Of a stretch of 64,000 nt of DNA, positions 31,066 through 43,594 are shown piece by piece. This DNA is from Simmondsia chinensis (lineage: Eukaryota > Streptophyta > Magnoliopsida > Caryophyllales > Simmondsiaceae). Position 1 is the first letter of the stretch, and each line of letters starts with the position of its first letter. The notes beneath the pieces are model-generated. The model had not been told where the DNA came from, searched no databases, and saw only the letters and a program-made list of their open reading frames with translations. The stretch is from contig JAGTTD010000001.1 of NCBI GenBank assembly GCA_018398585.1, positions 23,753,438-23,817,437 on the forward strand, in the 5' to 3' direction. Made by a program: the position numbers and the translations under genes.

Positions 31066-32230
31066 ACGGATGATCTCATAGCCAAAGTATAAGACCCCCT
31101 CATAGAAGTTGATTTGGAGCCAAAGAAAGAGCCTAGACTCATTTTTGTGAGTGCTTCACTCTATGATGAGCAGAGGAGCAAATATATGGGTTTACTCCTC
31201 GAGTTCAAGGATTGCTTCACCTGGGAACATCACGAATGCCAAGTTTGGAAAGAAGTCCAATGGAGCATAAGCTTTGGGTTAAGCCTGTGTTAAAAGCAAT
31301 CATTCAGGCTCAGAGACGAATGTCCTAGGTAGTTATTGCTACGGTGAATGAGGAAATTGAGGGACTCTTTAAATCCAAGCTCATCTGAACTGCCAGGTAC
31401 ATGGAGTGGTTAGCTAATATTTTCTTTGTAATGATGAGGAATGGTAAAACTAGGGTCTACTTTGATTTTAGAGCCCAAAACGCTGCCACACCGAAGGATA
31501 AATACCTTATATGCCTATAGCCAATATCTTAATTGATTCAACCTCGAGGCATGAGGTATTATCGTTTATGGATGGGTACTATGGGTACTACCACGTTATG
31601 ATAGCCTTGGAAGACATTCATAAGACAATGTTTAGATCAATAAGGACTTCCCAGTGGATTGCCATGTTGTTCATTCTGAAAAATGCTGGTGTCACATACC
31701 AGCGAGCCATGAATATGATCTTCCATGATATAAATGGCAAGACCATGGATGTTCATATTGACGATATTATGGTAAAGTCGAGGAGAACACTTGAAAGATC
31801 TGAGAAGTGTTCTCTTACGAATGAGAAGTTCCAATCTCAAAATGAACCCATTTAAATCTGTCTTTGGGGTTTGAGCTGGATATTTGTTAGGTTTTTAGTT
31901 CGCCAAAGGGGAAATGAGTTGGATCTAAATAAGACTAAAGCAATCTAAGAAGCTGTGTCTCCTACTAACAAGAAGGAACTACGAAGGTTCTCAGGGCAGG
32001 TTAATTTCTAAAGATTTTTTATTTCAAATGTTATACCAAAAGCCAAGGATCACCTATATTGAGGCTCTAGTGTTATTGATATGTCAAGTGGGAGGAACCA
32101 CATCAAGCGGCATTCAAGGCCAATAAGAACTACCTGATTAGTCCACCCATGTTGATACCAACTAACCAAGGAAAGCCGTTGAAATTAAATGTATTAGCCT
32201 CTACTTAGTCAATTAGCTATATTTTTAGTT
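31066..32230 (+). pseudogene. Tat-lineage reverse transcriptase
   Basis: The linker DPLIEVDLEPKKEPRLIFVS and EFKDCFTWEHHE lead to the fingers (ARYMEWLANIFFVMMRNGKT). The palm follows at 31511-31855: FMDGYYGYYHVMIALEDIHK, FILKNAGVTYQRAMNMIFHD, and the catalytic box VHIDDIMVKS with both aspartates. These forms (FMDGY.GY, EEDIHKT, IDD..VKS) separate Tat from chromovirus and Athila RTs. Stops and shifts occur about every 100 bp, so it is an old copy. Confidence 0.85.
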
Positions 32231-33310
32231 CAAGCAAATGAGCAAAGACATGAGCTTATTGCATTTTATCTAAGCCGTTGTTGTAATTATTATGAAATAA
32301 AATACATTATCATTTAAAAGCTATGTTTGTCTATGTATTTTCCATCGGTTTAATTAAGGCATTACTTCTTGTATTTACAATGTATGTAATCGCCAAAACA
32401 TATGTTTTCAAATAAGTGTTAGACCTCAATGAGAGGGAGGTCTAACAAGTGGAGTGTTGCTTTGCTCTAGTATGATCTAGTGTTTGTGTCATAAATTTTG
32501 ATAAAGGGCAAGGTTTTTAGCTAACTTCCTAGCTGACCATCCCAACCTGGATAATGTGAGCCCATTCACAGAAAATGTTTCCATGGTAGAGGAAATTGCC
32601 CCTTGGAAAATGTGCTTTTACTATTCAAGAACAAAGTCTAGTGCAAGTCGTTAATGAATCTCGTTCCAGATAATCAAGAAACTGGCTGCTACCTTGATAT
32701 GTACATGCTCCAACAATGAAGCATTATATTAGGCTCATGATTAGCCTTGAAATTCTTCTTGAGATGGGGGTTACCAGTGTTGAACTCAAGGGGCACTCTC
32801 AGATTCTAATGCACAAAGTTAGTTTTAATGATTGAGTAATATCTTAAATTGATATAACTCAACAATTCAAGATCTGTTAGGAAAGTTAATGGAGGTCACA
32901 ATTCAGGTCGTCCCTCACGCTAAGAATGAAGTAGCTAATGACCTTACGCAGTTGGCTTCTTGTGATAAGTTACTAAGAACATGGTTTGAGGGGATCATGG
33001 CCATTAGAACCAAGGCCTTTTAAAAATACCTTGAAATGAATGTGTCTTAATGTTTGAAAAAGGAGGCTCGGGAAAGGAGGCAGTTGTTTTTGAGTGCCTT
33101 GGAACATAACTAATGGCTAAAAAATGTACTATGGATGGGAGAAAGTCTAGGATCGAATAGTTTAGGGATCCTAAGCAAATCAACAAGGACAAAAAAATTG
33201 AAAATGAGGGTATATAGGTTTCACCTTGACGAAGATTATAGTGCACTATATAAGAAGGATGCCCAATGGGTTCTTCTCAAATGCATAGACCTAGAGAAAG
33301 CATATTTAGA
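32231..33310 (+). pseudogene. Tat-lineage RNase H and linker, truncated
   Basis: Broken frames show RNase H-like segments (about 32250-32960), with a FLADHP motif near 32520-32545 and a block about deciding ownership of the next codons at 32880. The end at 33135-33310 reads LKMRVYRF, LYKKDAQWVLLKCIDLEKAY, matching the region between RNase H and the integrase zinc domain. Integrase itself is missing; the sequence changes to a Tat-type LTR at about 33302. Confidence 0.7.
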
Positions 33311-34204
33311 TCATTGAATTAGGACCAACACAACCAAGGTCAAGCCTTGACAGTCAAAGCCCTGAAATGATGACTCAAACCTAAATTCATCTGACTTACC
33401 AAGTAGTGACACCCATATTAAGATCAATGCAATCAAGCTCAAGGCTTGGCCATTAAACCTTATACCTTAATAACTCCAATCTCAAGTTGTTGATTTTGGA
33501 ATAGATTAAAACAAGGAGTTCATACCTGGAACCCAAAGATTGTATTGCCTTGGAGAAAGCAAAACATATTACAAGCTATGTTATGCCATGCTATGCTAGC
33601 CTGGGCTATATTACACTACTCCTAAGAGAAAAGAACAAATGTAATCTAAAAAAAAACTTGAAGAAGTTTTGTATTCGTGTTGGACACTTTACAATGACAA
33701 CAATGTCTCTTATTTATAGAACTAAGAAATTATAGCTATATCCTCAACACTTGGTATATTTACCTCACGTTTGCCTCCTTATTCTCTTCCCATGCTAAAG
33801 GGACAATCATAGAACCCTGACAACACGCTTTCATGCTTCTACTAGATGCCACATGTCCATCTCTTTCGCTTGAGACTCTTGTAGATGTCCCACGTCCATT
33901 TCGATATGCTTGAGTCCCACGTTCCTTGATATCTGCTCCAAATAAATGCCTCGAGCTTGGGAACATCCTTTCTTGCAGCCTTCTTTGAAGTCCCTCGAGC
34001 TTGATCCCTATTTATACCATCGGACATCTTGAGAGGCAGTTATCTTTTAAGGATTTTTAACTCATAAGGCGACTGGGCTCGAGACACTGTTATATCTTTT
34101 CTTAAAGGTCAAGTATGCCTTGTGCATGGCCCCATGTGGAAGACACCTATCCTTTTACATCCAAATGGTGTTGTCCTACCTCCATCGCATTTGAAGTGTA
34201 AACA
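33302..34204 (-). repeat. LTR A of the PMD array (truncated)
   Basis: This is homologous to 38967-39857 (LTR B) and 42420-43310 (LTR C). The plus-strand end is GTGTAAACA at 34204. About 450 bp present at the start of LTR B are absent here. A minus-strand TATA box (CTATAAATAAG) is at about 33711-33721. The low-complexity segment ATGTTATGCCATGCTATGC near 33578 matches similar sequence in B and C. Confidence 0.75.
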
Positions 34205-34454
34205 AATGCGCCGATTTTAGCCTTTTGTAATTTCATATTTCCAACGGGTAAAAACTCCTTTCGATTGACTTTCAACAGCTACAGGGAGCTTGGGAGCCCT
34301 ATTTGTGACTTGATTTTCCTTTGTACCTATGTGTCTATAAATATGATAGTTAGGGCTTCGAAATTTTTTACCTTCTTCTATGTGCTTTCTCTCTCTCTTG
34401 CAACCAAGCGCTCATCACTTTTTCTTTAGAGCCTTAGTCTTTTAAACCACAGAA
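34205..34454 (+). promoter_or_regulatory. Promoter-like block upstream of PMD ORF A
   Basis: TCTATAAATATGATAG (34334-34349) is followed by TAGGGCTTCGAAATTTTTTA and a CT-rich leader. The same TATA-like element plus AGGGCTTGAAATT is kept at about 39987 and 43437, always 130 bp or so after the LTR end and about 120-170 bp before the ORF start. Confidence 0.65.
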
Positions 34455-36928
34455 ACGGCTCAAATTACTCGTCTTTCCATCCCCATCCTCAAAGCTTACA
34501 ACCCTATGGACTACTTGACGCGTTTGGTCCAATTGAACAACGACCTTGTTCTCAGCAAGATCTAGGCCCCTATGGACATTACCTTCATTAACAAGGACCC
34601 CTCTTGGGTTATTGAGGAGGATACCTCTTCTTCTCATGTACCATATGCCCCAGGTCCAATCTTCAACGCCAATAGGGAAGTACCCAGTCTCGATGGAATT
34701 TTTCTTGATGCTGAGGAATCCCCTTTACTTCGTTTTGCTTTTGTTGGTTCCTCATGGGGAGGGAGACACATTTGCAAGAGTCTGCACCCTTCAAGGAGTG
34801 AACATTCTTGATAAAGCCATATGCAGACTGGGTGGACAACCGAATGCTTCTCCATGAGGGGAAACGGGAGAACCTTGGGATATACAAGGCCATCAGACTC
34901 TCCAAGGTCTCACTCATGTATGGCTTCTCTATCAAGACAGCCCCGACCTTGGAATGTGCATAACAATATTTTCCTCCTCAAGGGCTTCATTGGCACTACT
35001 CTGGAGCACATTACGGCCTAACCAACCTTTCTACAGGAGGGGTTAAGCTTCCCTTAGATTCTTTTATTTCGAAAGAGGCCAAACCTTTTACCTCTTCTTG
35101 TTCTATGACCCCCTTGTCTAATAGTTACGAGACATTTGACAACTTCTTTTTCACATAAGCTCATGACTATGGGCAAAAAACCAAGGACGAATAAGTTTCT
35201 TTCTACTTGTTCTGGTTGAACAATGTGTTTCTTTGCTAACTCTTCTAACACAATTCTTAAGTCTCTTAGGAAGGTGGCAGCTACCTTGGCCATTGGTTAT
35301 GGTCCTCTATCATTGGGATTATTACTTTTGGCACACGTTTATGGTTGCCTTAGGGACATTATACGGAAAAAATATGTTATCCAAAAGGAAAACCATTATG
35401 GCTGGTCCAATTATGGGCGTTAGCCTACTTCCCCTAGGTTTGTCTTGGAGGCCCCTTCGTCCCCACAAATGACGCTGTCAGGTTTTATGGGGAGCATTTT
35501 GCATGTATGGAGGTTCTTTTGCCTCCAAGATGGACCTTTAACCAGTGCCTCGAGAGGCTACCGGCTTCTTGGGACAAGCACTTCATGTCTTTATAAACAT
35601 CAATTAGACTTGTTAAGCAATTCCGTGCCTCAAAAACTTCCCCTTTTATCACCAGACTCATCCCAGTGGTTAGTCTTACAAGCCTGGGCTATTTGGCAAG
35701 CAATTTGGGATGGTCCAAGAGTTCCTTTCCCAAACATGTGGACTAGGAACCCCCAGCAGTCCAAAAGGGCCTTCGTGTAGCATCATCCTATCCACTAGGT
35801 CAGCCTAAGGGATCCTATTCCACGTAGGTATGCCCCTTGTGATACCCCGCGCTTTTCAGCTTGGTTTCAAATCCATTGGCCCTCTTTCCAGGCCAAATGT
35901 GCTAAACAATATTTTATGTGTTCTTTTGAGCTTGCAAGTACCAGCTTGAGAGCCATACAACTAAGAAAGGTGAAGCAAACTCCAGTAGAGAAGGCTCTGC
36001 TAGGTAACTATCCATCCTTACTACTTAACATGCTTTCACAGCCTAAGTTAACTTTTCTACTTATTCTATATTGCCCTATTGGAGCTTCAACTACTCAAAG
36101 GAGCACAATTGAGACTCCCCGGGCCATTGTAAGTTTCACTAGGCTACTCTTGGAGGTGTCTCCCCCTGAACCTACCACACCGGCCCCAAAAGCAGGTGGT
36201 TTAAAGAAATAAAGAAAGAGAAGACTTTCATCTTTTTTTTGAGCCAGAGCTACTCATATGGTGGAAGAAGAAGAAGATGAAGAAGAGATGCCATTTTCTT
36301 AATTAGAGAGGTAGAGGAGAGTCAGACTTTCCCAGTAGGAGGTATTGGCTTTGCTTCATTGGCTTCTTTACTTATTCACTCTCTTTGAGGCTATCCTAAC
36401 TCATCTTTTCTATGTCAAGTAGCTGCCGCCCCAGTTACCATGGAAATTCCTTATTCTTCCTTAAGGGGTCAAGCTCCAAAGTCTCCTCTAGAGACAAAGC
36501 CATTAGGCTCAGCTATTAATGAAGCAGAGGGATCCATTACTTCCATTTCGGAGGGTCTCTCAAACGATATACAAAAAGGTATTCCTCCTTCAGAACCCTC
36601 ATGGGAGGAACTCACACAGGCTCCCTTCCTCATTTCGCGAAGGCCGTAAATCACAATTCAATAAATCCATGAAGGTATAAGCCCCTCCACTATGTCTCTT
36701 GAGTTTTGTTTTCTACACCATGGATAAGCTCAAACCCATAAGCGTATTTTTCTTCAGATGCTACCTCGGAAGCAGATCCTTCAATACTATAAGAACCAAC
36801 ACCAGCTTCCCCTTCAGCTGTAGTTGCAGCTCCAAAGGTAAGTCTTGGCTTTCCAAACTTTGGTTCATATTCAAAAGTCATTGTTCACTTTTTACAGCTC
36901 CTTCTTTCTTGATCCAGGTTAACCCACC
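34455..36928 (+). pseudogene. Plant mobile domain (PMD) ORF, copy A
   Basis: By alignment with copy B, the start codon ATGGCCCAAATT has become ACGGCTCAAATT at 34455, so the first Met is lost. Continuing codons read PSWVIEEDTSSSHVPYAPGP and FLDAEESPLLRF, followed by frameshifts. PMD motifs at about 34700-35300 correspond to RWVDNRMLLHE, GYTRPSD and LKGFIGTTLEHITA in shifted frames. The C-terminal part (36071-36900) is Pro/Ser/Glu-rich and holds possible introns, for example GTAAGT at 36838 to TACAG at 36898. PMD proteins occur in plant nuclei, DNA transposons and Tat elements. Confidence 0.7.
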
Positions 36929-38466
36929 TGATGTGGACATATTTCAAAAATATTTCCGAAATTGGCTAGAGTAGGCGCAGCGGAAAACCAATTTAAAACT
37001 CTTACATTTTAATCTAAAGGCCTAATCTTAATAAACTATTTAATTAAATCTCGATCTTACTCTAATAGATTCATATTATTACAAACTAAAAAATGTCATG
37101 TATAACTAGTATAAATATGACATGTAAAATAAACAAAATATATGAAAAACAAGTTAAATATCAAATATTTAATTACAACATACCTGAAGCGTGAATCCCA
37201 ACTTTGAACTTGAAGATATGAAATTGGAAGAAGTAAAACTTGACACCTTAAGGTCTTCTTCACAATGGCCGCTTCTAGCACCAAGATTGTGGGCTCCGAA
37301 AATATTTAATTTAGAAAAATTTTCAGAACAAAATTTTTCTTTTAATCCTTTTTAAAAATAATTTTTCAGAAAAATTATGACAAACAATAAAGTTAGAGAA
37401 CTCCTAAAACAATTTTAGGATTTTTGCGTGGGAGAAAATTAAGTATCAAACTCTATGATTTTTTACTATAAAATACGCATATAAATAATCAACAAACCCA
37501 TCCAGTGACATCAGCATGAAAAGGAACATACCCACATGAAAACTACGTCGTTGACGTCAGCATGACATCAGCGATGCTTTTTTCCCCCTGTTTGCACGCA
37601 CCCGCGTCATTTAATCGGTCGTATCCTCGAGCATGTGATGTTTTATTCACATTCATTATTTTTTCTTAATACTCAAAGTAATTTAGCGTATTATATATTC
37701 GTCTCATCATTATTTGTTTAGCATAAAAAAATATTTATCTCATAGATAAATAATTCATCTCATGAATTCATTTTTCAGATATTTTCAAATGATGCTTAAG
37801 TTGAGGCTTGCGAAGGGAACTTAGCGATAATCTAATTCTAGCTCCAAATGGGCCAAATCTAATCACCAACTCTTGATGACATTGATTACTATTTAACAAC
37901 ACTTAATTCTACTAAATAATTGTTGTCGCACTCTAGAATTAAATATATTCACTCAAAAATTTTCAAAATGACTTTTATTATGACAATCAACCCCTCTATT
38001 AGATATTCATGAGTAAAAATAACTTTAACTACTAGTGTTATTTTTCTCACATCATTCACCGCAGTTCCCAACTCGCGCTTGTTGAACAATTCAGTAATAC
38101 TGTAAATAATTTATATACTAATTCAAAATGCCAAACATATGGGATACTTTGGCCAAAGATTCTAGAATCTATTCGTATGCTTTCAAATCAACTAAGGGGA
38201 CATCTTTATCTCGTGAGAGACTATAGCTTCCACGTAAAACACATGTTCCCGCTACACTTCATGCCGTTACCCAACGCACTTTAGATCTAAGTCAATGCAT
38301 TGTGGCGAATCCTTTTAGCACATCAAATGAACAAACAATCCGTGCACGAGTGCATACTATTTCTTGGATTTAGAGTTATCCTCTGAAAGAATTAATTATT
38401 TCTGATAGCAGTAAAGAAACAAATAATTCTGGTGGTCCTACTCAGTTTCCAATCTTATTGACAACA
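36929..38466 (-). repeat. Truncated LTR, minus strand, same family as 52360-54180
   Basis: The reverse complement aligns with the LTR at 52660-54180: ATATTTCAAAAATATTTCC at the start, GGCTAGAGTAGGCGCAGCGG at 36962, CAAAGATTCTAGAATCT at 38153, and CCAATCTTATTGACAACACC at the end. The first 340 or so bases of the LTR (in its own orientation) are missing at the right side. It interrupts unit A of the PMD array. Confidence 0.82.
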
Positions 38467-38518
38467 CCTGCTTTCTCTAATTTGTTTGTAATAAAGTGTG
38501 ATGTTGTCTCCGTAAAAA

Positions 38519-39857
38519 TGATAACAAAACAAACATGCAAAAGAGACACACCACAACTAGTGAATGAGCCTAAATTCAAAATGCACAACTTTGATCTCAA
38601 CCACTCACAGTTTTCAGAGAAAAGGTTGTGATATTTTGTTGTATCAGACTTCAATTATACCGTGAGATCAGCTTATGCTTCAATTAAGATGACTTCATTA
38701 AATATTTTTTATGGAGTCTTTGTATATATGTTGACAAAAAAATAAAGAGATATGGACCTAACTCAAGTGGCAGTTACAGTGACGGAGCAGGGCCCACAAA
38801 TACCTTTCCTTCTACACTTAAAAGTCAGGAACTGGGGTGGGAAGACACCAAAAAGCTCAGCCGTCCACTTACAAGGCCAAGTTAATCAGGTTTTTAGGCC
38901 TGGCACCCTTAACTCATAATCACTGGAATGAGTTTAGGCCTGACAAGACTAAGGTGGAGCAAGCCGTATTTAGGTCACTGGATTAGGACAGTTGCAATCA
39001 AGGTCAAGGCTTGGATATGTCAAAGCCCTAATCAATTACGTGAACCTAAGTTCACCTAACTTATCAAGTGTTGACAGTAGTCTTAAGACCAATGCAATCA
39101 AGGTTAAGCCTTGGCCATCAAATCCTTAAACAAAAGGCTCAATTCTTAACTCATTGAAATTTATAGATTAAAATAGGAAGTTCATACCTGAAGATCGAAA
39201 GACTGTATTACTAAAGAAGCAAGTACTACAAGTTGTATGCTAAGCTAAGCTAGTTAAGTTATGCCACTTCCAAGAAAAGGGCACAAGTGTGTTAAAGAAA
39301 ACTTGAAGAAGTTTTCTATTGAGTGTATGTACTACTTTGGACTATTACATAGTCTCTTATTCATCGAAAACTAAATAATTGATGCTCCCTAATTCTACGA
39401 AAACTTCTCGTTGCTTCAGGCCATTAAGCTGTTCTTGCGCTTGTAAAAGATCAATGAACATGTCCATGATTAAGTATTCGAGGAAATTCCTTGGAGCTCG
39501 CGTCCCAATTTCTAGCTGAAGTCCCCTCTGGTAGCCCCACGTTCTCTTAGATTAAGTTTAGTACGCAGTATCTGAGATATTGCTCTAAGTAACTATGTTG
39601 AACTTGGAAACCACTTGTCTTGCAATCTTCTAGGTGGTATCTTGAGCTCGAGCTCCCTTTACCCTTCATTCATCTCGAGCCCTGAGTAGTTGTTACCCTT
39701 GTTATGGTGATAATCTTCTCAGGATGTTGGGCTTGAGACATCGTTATTTCAGCACCTAAAGGCCTAATTCTCCTCGAGGAGGACCTCATGTGTTAAGGAT
39801 AAGGCAAGTTGCTCAAAACGATGCCGTCCCAGCTCCCACAAATTTAAGGTGTAAACA
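38519..39857 (-). repeat. LTR B of the PMD array
   Basis: 1339 bp from TGATAACAAAAC to GTGTAAACA. It aligns throughout with LTR C (41980-43310, 1331 bp). Its orientation is taken from the purine tract beside its right end (minus strand). The degenerate TATA position is near 39360. Confidence 0.78.
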
Positions 39858-39874
39858 AATGCCCCCCTTTTAGT
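39858..39874 (-). other. Polypurine tract next to LTR B
   Basis: On the minus strand CTAAAAGGGGGGCATT directly precedes the LTR start TGTTTACACC. Unit C has AAAAGGGGGCATT in the same place, and unit A has a decayed version (AAAATCGGCGCATT). Confidence 0.72.
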
Positions 39875-39986
39875 AGTTGGTAAATTCAAAAGTACAACGG
39901 GTAAAAAATCGTCTTGATTTCACCCTCAATAGCTACAAAGAGCTCGACGGAACACTGTTTGTCCTTTGCTCTTCTTTCTCACATGT

Positions 39987-40156
39987 TCATAAGTATGACA
40001 GCTAAGGCTTGAAATTTCCACTTTTCTGCTATGTGCTTTCTCTTTTCGCTATAATCTAGCACTCTTGAAAACACTTGCTCTCCGTTGTTCTGTAATCTTC
40101 AATTCTTGATTCAATCTGCTTCCATTCCTTTTCATCTTCTTGAAACAAATCTAACA
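39987..40156 (+). promoter_or_regulatory. Promoter-like block and leader of PMD ORF B
   Basis: A TATA-like TTCATAAGTATGACAG is followed by CTAAGGCTTGAAATTTCC and a CT-rich leader up to the ATG at 40157. It corresponds to blocks in units A and C. Confidence 0.6.
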
Positions 40157-41935
40157 ATGGCCCAAATTTCCCTTACTATCTTTACCCCCCTTCCTCAAGA
40201 TGATAGCCCTATAGAACAATTAACACATTTGCTCCGATCAGGCTCTTCAATGGTCTCTAATGTGCTACATTGTCCAATTGATCTTAACATCATCGAGGAA
40301 GATCTTTCTTGGTTACCAGAGAATAAGCGTTCATCCACATTCACATCCTGTGCCCTAGGGCCTATCTTTGACCCGTCTCATGATGTCCCAAGTCTTCAGG
40401 TCATATTTCTAGATACTGACAAATCTCCTTCACTTCATACAGCCTTTGCACGTCAATCTTAGGGAGGAAGACTCATTAGCAAAGAGGAGGTGCCTTTCAA
40501 AGGATGGACATTCATAACAAAGTGGTGCACCAAATGGGTAGATAGATTAATGTTAACCCATGAGAAAAAATAGAAGAACCTCCATATATACGAAACTAAC
40601 AGCCTATCCACAATTGCCCTCGGGTATGACTATCCCATCATGACGGCACCGACCTACTATTAAAACTTCTGCTATAACTCTTTTGTCCTCCCAGAGGGTT
40701 TTTGTGGTATCACCTTGGAGGACATAGTGGCCTTGACAGGTCTTTCACCAGGAAGAGAAGAATTGCCTCTTGATTGTTTTATCTCTTTAGAGGCTGAAGC
40801 CTTTTCCTCTTCTTTCTATATAACTGATTTGCCCGGTGGTTATGAATCCTTTGTTAAGATGTTTGTCACAGGGACGCATAATGTTGGGCAAGGTTCCACA
40901 AAAGAAGAGGCATGCTTTTACCTGTTTTGGTTAAACAAGTTTTTCTTTGCTGATTCCTCCAACTTCTTAAATTTCTCAAAACCATAGCTATTAACCTGGT
41001 CATTAGCACTAGTCCATTAGCCTTGGGACCATTATTTTTGTCCCAAGTGTATGGATGCCTTAGGGACATCATAGTTAAAAGCCACGCTGTCCAAATAGGT
41101 GGACCCTTGTGGCTGGTCTAGCTTTGGGCGCAAGTCTATTTTTGTGAGCTCTGCCCCAGAGGCCCTTATCTTCCCACAGGTGAGGAGGTGTCTTGCTTTG
41201 GAGAGTAGTCTGCTCATTGTGAGGGCCTTTTACCCCCAAGATGGTCTTTTGAACAATATCATGAGAGATTAATGTCTCCCCGAGGAAGGCTAGGGAGTCA
41301 ATGGACTCATTTAAGGGAGAGAAATCTTGGTCCATGTTGGTTTAGAAAACTAGACCTTCACCATGATGTCTCTGTGGGCATCAATTCACATACCTGGCAG
41401 GTAATCTTTCGCCCTTAAGATCTAGTTTTTTAGCACCAGACTCATCCTAGTGCTGAAAATTATAGGCTTGGGTTATTTGCCAAGGAATTTGGAATGGTTC
41501 AAGATAGTCCCTTTCCTAGTGTAAGGCCCAAAGCCTTTAATGGGCTAAGAGGATCTCCATTCAACTCGTATGGGTAACCTGTTGTCCGCAAGTACATCCC
41601 ATGTGCTAACTCGTTTTGTAAGTTGGTTCCAAGCCTATTGGTCATCTTTGGAGGCCGGAGGCGCCAAGCAGTATTTTACACCTTCCTTTGATCTTACAGG
41701 TTCTAGCTTGAGAGGGGGCTAGCCAATCACCATCAAGCCAACTCCATAGAGTGCACAATCAAGTAAACAACCACACCAAAAATATGCTTCAGTTCTATTT
41801 TTGGGTGGCCTAAACAAAGACTAATCCTTATTCTTTCTTTTTATAGTAGCAGCTATCCAGGGAACTCCCAGGAGTGCTAGGACCATGAGTTTCACCCAAC
41901 TATCTAGAGGAATCCCCTCCATGAATTTCTCCTGT
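40157..41935 (+). pseudogene. Plant mobile domain (PMD) ORF, copy B
   Basis: The start is set at the ATG at 40157 (MAQISLTIFTPLPQDDSPIE), shared with the ATG of copy C. The first frame is open to 40462. The PMD core is then readable with single stops: TKWCTKWVDRLMLTHEKK, NLHIYETNSLSTIALGYDYP, and PEGFCGITLEDIVALTGLSP within 40715-40987. The ITLEDV..L.GL motif and the preceding W..R....HE pattern are hallmarks of the PMD. The 3' part (41000-41935) includes a likely intron end (TTTTTATAG at 41840). No catalytic function is inferred. Confidence 0.78.
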
Positions 41936-41979
41936 TTGCTCTACTCTGTTCTAAGTTCTGTGTGTGTAATCGCCGGAAA
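41936..41979 (-). other. Possible leader and primer-binding region after LTR C
   Basis: On the minus strand, just after the proposed LTR end, the sequence TTTCCGGCGATTACACACAC is seen. The same place beside LTR B has TTTTACGGAGACAACATCAC (38499-38518). Both could be decayed PBSs; I cannot name the tRNA. Confidence 0.35.
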
Positions 41980-43310
41980 TGTGAAAAAAAGTAAAAATAA
42001 AAACAAACGTGTAAACGAGACTCACCGTAACTAGGGAGTGAGCCTAATTATGAACCACACATCTTTGACCTCAACCACTTACCGTTTTCGGAGAAAAGGT
42101 TGTGATATGATTGTATGTCTAACTTCGGTTATACCATCAGCTCTGATTACGCTTTAATTAATAAGACTGTTAAATGTTTTTTGTGGCTTTTTTATGTATT
42201 TTTATGACCAAAAATTAAAGGATGTGAACCTAACTCAAGTGGAAAATGTAGTGACGGAGCAAGGCCCACAGACAGCTTTCCTCGTACACTTAAAAGTCAG
42301 AAACTAGGGTGGAGACAAACCTAAGAGCTTAGCAGTCCACTTATAAGCCCGTGTCAATTAGGTTTTTACGCTTGGCTTCCTTGACTTATAATAACTCGAA
42401 TGCGTTTAGGTCTGACAAGATTAAGATGGAGCAAACTGTACTATATTAGGACCAACGCAATCAAGGGACAAGCCTTGGCCCTCAAAGCCGTAATCAATAG
42501 CACGGATCTAAGTTCATGTGACTTATCAAGCAATGATAATAGTGCTAAGACCAATGCAATCAAAGGACGAGCCTGGGCCATCAAAGCCTTAAAATAAAGC
42601 CTTAAATTTCAACCTGTCATGTTGTCAGAAAAGATTAAAACTAGAAAGTCATACCTGAAGCTCGATAACTATATTACTATGAAGGGTAAGTGCAATAGAG
42701 ATCTACGTTATACTATACCTAACTAAGTTACGCTACTCCTAGGAAAAAAGCACAACTGTGCTACAAAAAAAAAACATGAAGAATTTTTGTAATGAGTGTG
42801 TGTACTACTGTTGACTGACGCGGAGTCCTTTATTTATAGAAAACTGAAAATAACGGCTACTCTATTTCTACGGCAACTTCACCCACATCTGGCCACTAAG
42901 CTTCTTCTTTGCGTACTAATCTTCGATGAATGCTTCCTGAATTCAATATTGGAGGGAAATCCTTCGTGCACACTTCCGTAATCTTAGCGGAAGTCCCTTC
43001 TAAAAACCCCATGTTTTCTTAATTTAAGCTTAACGCCCAAGTAACTGCCTCTAGCCTAGAAACCACCTGCCTTCTAGCCTTCCTGATAACCCCTCGAGCT
43101 CAAGCTCAGTTCACCCCTCAACCATCTCGAATCTTGAGTAGTTAATACCCTTATCAAGGGTAATTACCTACTCAGAATACTAGGCTTCAGACGTCGTTAT
43201 CTTAGTACTTAAAGGCCTGACTTCCCTCGAGAAGGCCCGCATGTGCTAACCACATTGCACTTTGCCCAAAACGATATCATCCCAAACCTATCAAAATTAG
43301 GGTATCAACA
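41980..43310 (-). repeat. LTR C of the PMD array
   Basis: 1331 bp, TGTGAAAAAAAG to GTATCAACA on the plus strand. A minus-strand TATA box CTATAAATAAAG lies at about 42828-42839. It is followed on the right by a purine tract (minus strand) at 43311-43325. Confidence 0.78.
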
Positions 43311-43594
43311 AATGCCCCCTTTTAGCGGCTAGTAAATTCAAATTTACAACAGGTACAAATTTTCCGGATTTGACCCTTAACAACTAAAGGGAGCTTGAGA
43401 GAACACTGTACGCCGCTTACTTTTCCCTCTTGTTGTCTATAATATGACAGTTAGGGCTTGAAATTCCCAATTTCTTGCTCGGTTTTCTCATCTTCACTGT
43501 CATCAAGCGCTCTTGCTACTTCTTATTGTTGATCTTGAATCTCTGACTCTTGATTCTATCTATTCTTCATCCTTCGCTTACTTTTGGTTTAACA
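43311..43594 (+). promoter_or_regulatory. Promoter-like block and leader of PMD ORF C
   Basis: TCTATAATATGACAGTTAGG (43437-43456) and GGCTTGAAATTCCCA precede a CT-rich leader and the ATG at 43595. The minus-strand purine tract of LTR C occupies the first bases. Confidence 0.6.
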
